From positions 1 to 64,000 of the forward strand of contig PNAA01000036.1 of NCBI GenBank assembly GCA_003169975.1: a stretch of DNA of 64,000 bases, in the 5' to 3' direction. The notes beneath the pieces are model-generated. The model did no database searches, was not told the origin of the DNA, and saw only the letters and a program-made list of their open reading frames with translations. Made by a program: the position numbers and the translations under genes. Positions 61,865-64,000 of this stretch are shown here, piece by piece (position 1 is the first letter of the stretch; every line of letters starts with the position of its first letter). Source of the stretch: Spartobacteria bacterium (GTDB lineage Bacteria; Verrucomicrobiota; Verrucomicrobiia; Chthoniobacterales; UBA10450).

Positions 61865-62343
61865 AACGCAGAGCCACCCACCCCGGTTGCATCATCTGCT
61901 TTACTCTCATCCTGACTTTCGGAGGCTGCGCGGGCTGGTTTCGTCAGTCGACTACACCTACGACCGCATACAAGCCGGTGCACCAACATGCGCTGGGCGG
62001 AGAAGTGCCAGGATTAGATGAGTCCATTCGGAGGAATCCTGCGGCCCTAAACCTCGGCGATGCCAACGGCAACACGCCCCTAATGCTCGCGGTCTTCCAT
62101 GGTCATCTCGGCGCTGTGCGCTTTCTCCTCGGGAAGGGGGCGCTCGTCGACAAGACCAATGATCAGCATCAAACAGCGTTAATACTCGCAGCGAAGGCCG
62201 GGCACGGAGACGTCGTCATGCTACTGCTGCGCGCTAAGGCCAACGTAAGCATTCGCGACGCGCGCGGATGGAATGCTCAGATGTGGGCCGGAAAACAGGG
62301 TTATCCTGACGTAGCGGCAGCGATCAAATCAGCGTCTCGTTGA
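61861..62343 (+). CDS. Ankyrin-repeat lipoprotein
   Basis: 160 residues. The N-terminus CIICFTLILTFGGCAGWF contains a lipobox (F-G-G-C), so it should be a lipoprotein facing the periplasm. Residues about 60-155 form three ankyrin repeats: DANGNTPLMLAVFHGHLGAV, DQHQTALILAAKAGHGDVVM and DARGWNAQMWAGKQGYPDVA. It is coupled to the phosphoesterase gene by an ATGA overlap. Ankyrin proteins often act as inhibitors or immunity proteins of a neighbouring enzyme, which would fit this pair. Confidence 0.82.
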   Translation: MKRRATHPGCIICFTLILTFGGCAGWFRQSTTPTTAYKPVHQHALGGEVPGLDESIRRNPAALNLGDANGNTPLMLAVFHGHLGAVRFLLGKGALVDKTNDQHQTALILAAKAGHGDVVMLLLRAKANVSIRDARGWNAQMWAGKQGYPDVAAAIKSASR

Positions 62344-62412
62344 TCGGACGCGAAGAATTTGAGGTAACCTTACACCAAGCTCGCAGCGCCGATAGGCTCA
62401 AACTCTGAAACC

Positions 62413-62532
62413 ATGATCGACGAAGTCATCGCCGCCGACATCGTTGAAGACCTCCAAGCCGCTCTCGCCCAGTTTGCTGAAATTACGATGGACTTGAAAC
62501 GCGGAGACTTCGATTCAAACATTCGATTATGA
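62413..62532 (+). pseudogene. Duplicated C-terminal tail of hsdM
   Basis: A 39-codon frame, MIDEVIAADIVEDLQAALAQ and onward, repeats the last codons of hsdM (EVIAADILEDLQAALAQFAE). At DNA level 62422-62500 matches 60415-60498 at roughly 88%. It is a remnant, too short for a methyltransferase. Its stop codon overlaps the start of the glucan enzyme gene (ATGA). The two copies bracket the phosphoesterase-ankyrin pair. Confidence 0.75.
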
Positions 62533-64000
62533 CTGCCATTAGCCCGCCTGCCCCGGCACCGGCAACGCCCTCCGCGCGTCCCGGGATGGGTACCATCCTT
62601 TACGCAGGTGGCGTGGCGTTCCGGGTCTGGGCGCCCTTTGCCTCGAGTGTCTTTGCCGCTGGAACTTTCAACCAGTGGAGCACCACGGCCGTTCCGTTTG
62701 CCAGAGAGGGAAACGGCTACTGGTCGGTGGAAGTGCCTGGAGCGACGATCGGTGATGAATACCAGTTTGTGATCCACAACGGCGATCAGGTGCTCTGGCA
62801 CAAGGACCCATATGCGAGCGAAGTAGTGAACTCATCCGGCAACGCCATCATTCACGATCCTGATTTCGACTGGACCGGGGATGAATTCATCATGCCGCCC
62901 TGGAACGAACTGGTGATTTACGAGATGCACGTCGGCAGTTTCTACGACTCAAGCAGAGCGGATCCGGGGACGTTTGACGAAATCATACCGAAGCTGAGCT
63001 ATCTGCGCGATCTGGGCATCAACGCGATCGAGATCATGCCCGTGCTGGAGTTTCCGATGAGCTTCTCATGGGGTTACAATCCTTCGGACCCTTTTGCAGT
63101 CGAGTCTTCGCTTGGCGGACCGCAGGGTCTGCAGCGGTTCGTGAAAGCGGCGCATGCGCTGGGCATCGTGGTGATCATGGACGTGGTTTACAATCATTTC
63201 GGCCCCGGCGATCTCGATCTCTGGCGCTTCGACGGGTGGAGCGACGAGACTCATAACGGCGGCATCTATTTCTATGACAATGACCGCTCGCATACTGATT
63301 GGGGAGATACCCGTCCGGATTACGGCCGGCCGGAAGTGCGGCAATACATCCGCGACAACGCCCTCTTCTGGCTGAACAAATACCGGATCGACGGCCTCCG
63401 TCTCGATTCGGTGAGCAACATCCGCGGCGTCAATGAACGCGATCTGCCCGACGGCTGGAGCCTTCTGCAATGGATCCACAACGAAATTCGCGCCGCGCAG
63501 CCGTGGAAGATCACGATCGCTGAGGATTTGCAAAATGATGAGTGGATTACCAGGGACACTGGTGCCGGTGGAGCAGGCTTTGGTTCGCAATGGGACGCCG
63601 AATTTGTCCATACCATCCGGGATGCAATCATCGCAGAAAGCGATCCGGATCGAAATCTCTATGCTGTCCGCGACGCGCTCTATCATCGCTACAACGACGA
63701 TGGCCAGCAGCGGGTGATTTATACCGAATCGCATGACGAGGTGGCGAATGGTCACGCCCGGGTGCCCGAGGAAATTTGGCCGGGCAATGCCGGAAGCTGG
63801 TTTTCACGGAAGCGTTCCACGCTCGGAGCCGCGCTTGTCTTTACCGCTCCCGGCATCCCGATGATCTTTCAAGGCCAGGAATTTCTTGAAGACCAATACT
63901 TCCGTGACTCGGCGCCCCTGGATTGGACGAAACTTGACACCTACGCGGGTATCAATGCTCTCTATCGCGACCTGATTCGCCTGCGCCGCAACTGGTACAA
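62529..64000 (+). CDS. GH13 1,4-alpha-glucan branching enzyme/alpha-amylase, 3' end outside window
   Basis: About 490 residues are visible and the frame runs off the right edge. An N-terminal CBM48 domain (VAFRVWAPFASSVFAAGTFN, then YQFVIHNGD) precedes the GH13 barrel: VVIMDVVYNHFGPGDL (region I), KYRIDGLRLDSVSNIRG (region II with the nucleophile Asp), ITIAEDLQND (Glu, acid/base) and VIYTESHDEVANG (Asp). The SHDE region and CBM48 favour a branching-type enzyme in glycogen metabolism, but a maltooligosaccharide hydrolase is possible. Likely the first core gene right of the restriction operon. Confidence 0.85.
   Translation, partial: MTAISPPAPAPATPSARPGMGTILYAGGVAFRVWAPFASSVFAAGTFNQWSTTAVPFAREGNGYWSVEVPGATIGDEYQFVIHNGDQVLWHKDPYASEVVNSSGNAIIHDPDFDWTGDEFIMPPWNELVIYEMHVGSFYDSSRADPGTFDEIIPKLSYLRDLGINAIEIMPVLEFPMSFSWGYNPSDPFAVESSLGGPQGLQRFVKAAHALGIVVIMDVVYNHFGPGDLDLWRFDGWSDETHNGGIYFYDNDRSHTDWGDTRPDYGRPEVRQYIRDNALFWLNKYRIDGLRLDSVSNIRGVNERDLPDGWSLLQWIHNEIRAAQPWKITIAEDLQNDEWITRDTGAGGAGFGSQWDAEFVHTIRDAIIAESDPDRNLYAVRDALYHRYNDDGQQRVIYTESHDEVANGHARVPEEIWPGNAGSWFSRKRSTLGAALVFTAPGIPMIFQGQEFLEDQYFRDSAPLDWTKLDTYAGINALYRDLIRLRRNWY

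Overview
The window looks like part of a GC-rich Verrucomicrobia chromosome, probably Spartobacteria/Chthoniobacterales. I infer this from the core gene order (prs-rplY-pth-rpsF-ssb-dprA-topB-nrdR), secreted proteins with autotransporter-type beta-strand repeats, a PEP-CTERM-type CAAX-protease relative, and the dispersed palindromic repeats. No marker such as 16S rRNA is present, so the taxonomy is tentative.

Layout. (1) About 1-15.67 kb is a mobile defence island. It holds a decayed IS1595-type insertion sequence and a five-gene minus-strand operon: SNF2-type helicase, AAA_13 ATPase resembling the anticodon nucleases RloC/PrrC, type III Mod, RmuC, type III Res. A plus-strand toxin-antitoxin-SecB-like chaperone (TAC) operon follows, with palindromic operators. 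The island ends with a tyrosine integrase lying between a remnant of the tmRNA 3' end and a remnant of a tRNA 3' end. (2) About 15.7-43.7 kb is conserved core: a secreted esterase, tadA, tyrS, bioD, purQ, purS, fabI, HIT, nrdR, topB, dprA, ssb, rpsF, pth, rplY, prs, a HAD phosphatase, an autotransporter-type protein, a hybrid histidine kinase, a CPBP protease, nadE and tRNA-Lys(CTT). (3) About 43.8-48.6 kb is a second mobile module beside tRNA-Lys: integrase, unknown gene, excisionase-like gene, HTH replication-type gene and a frameshifted DnaC/IstB-like ATPase. A phzF gene flanked by about 73-bp direct repeats follows. (4) About 49.8-62.5 kb is a composite type I restriction operon in the order hsdR, unknown gene, hsdS, reverse transcriptase (YMDD), 41-codon small ORF, DUF5131 three-Cys protein, TcmP partner, hsdM, phospholipase C-like phosphoesterase, ankyrin lipoprotein. 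Most junctions overlap or abut. (5) A GH13 glucan branching/amylase gene runs off the right edge.

How the parts may work together. Both islands combine a restriction-modification core (type III, type I) with candidate back-up effectors: a putative tRNA anticodon nuclease, a TAC module, an Abi-like reverse transcriptase, and a phospholipase/lipoprotein pair. This suggests layered antiviral loci in which loss of restriction could trigger cell-damaging effectors; that is inference. The most unexpected signal is not a gene. The word CGTTAGGC (mostly TCGTTAGGC) occurs 22 times by my reading, about half on each strand, and 20 of these lie in the core stretch 17.8-43 kb. It is read in several different codon frames, so the DNA word rather than a peptide seems to be kept. 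This resembles a DNA uptake sequence, and dprA is in the same stretch.
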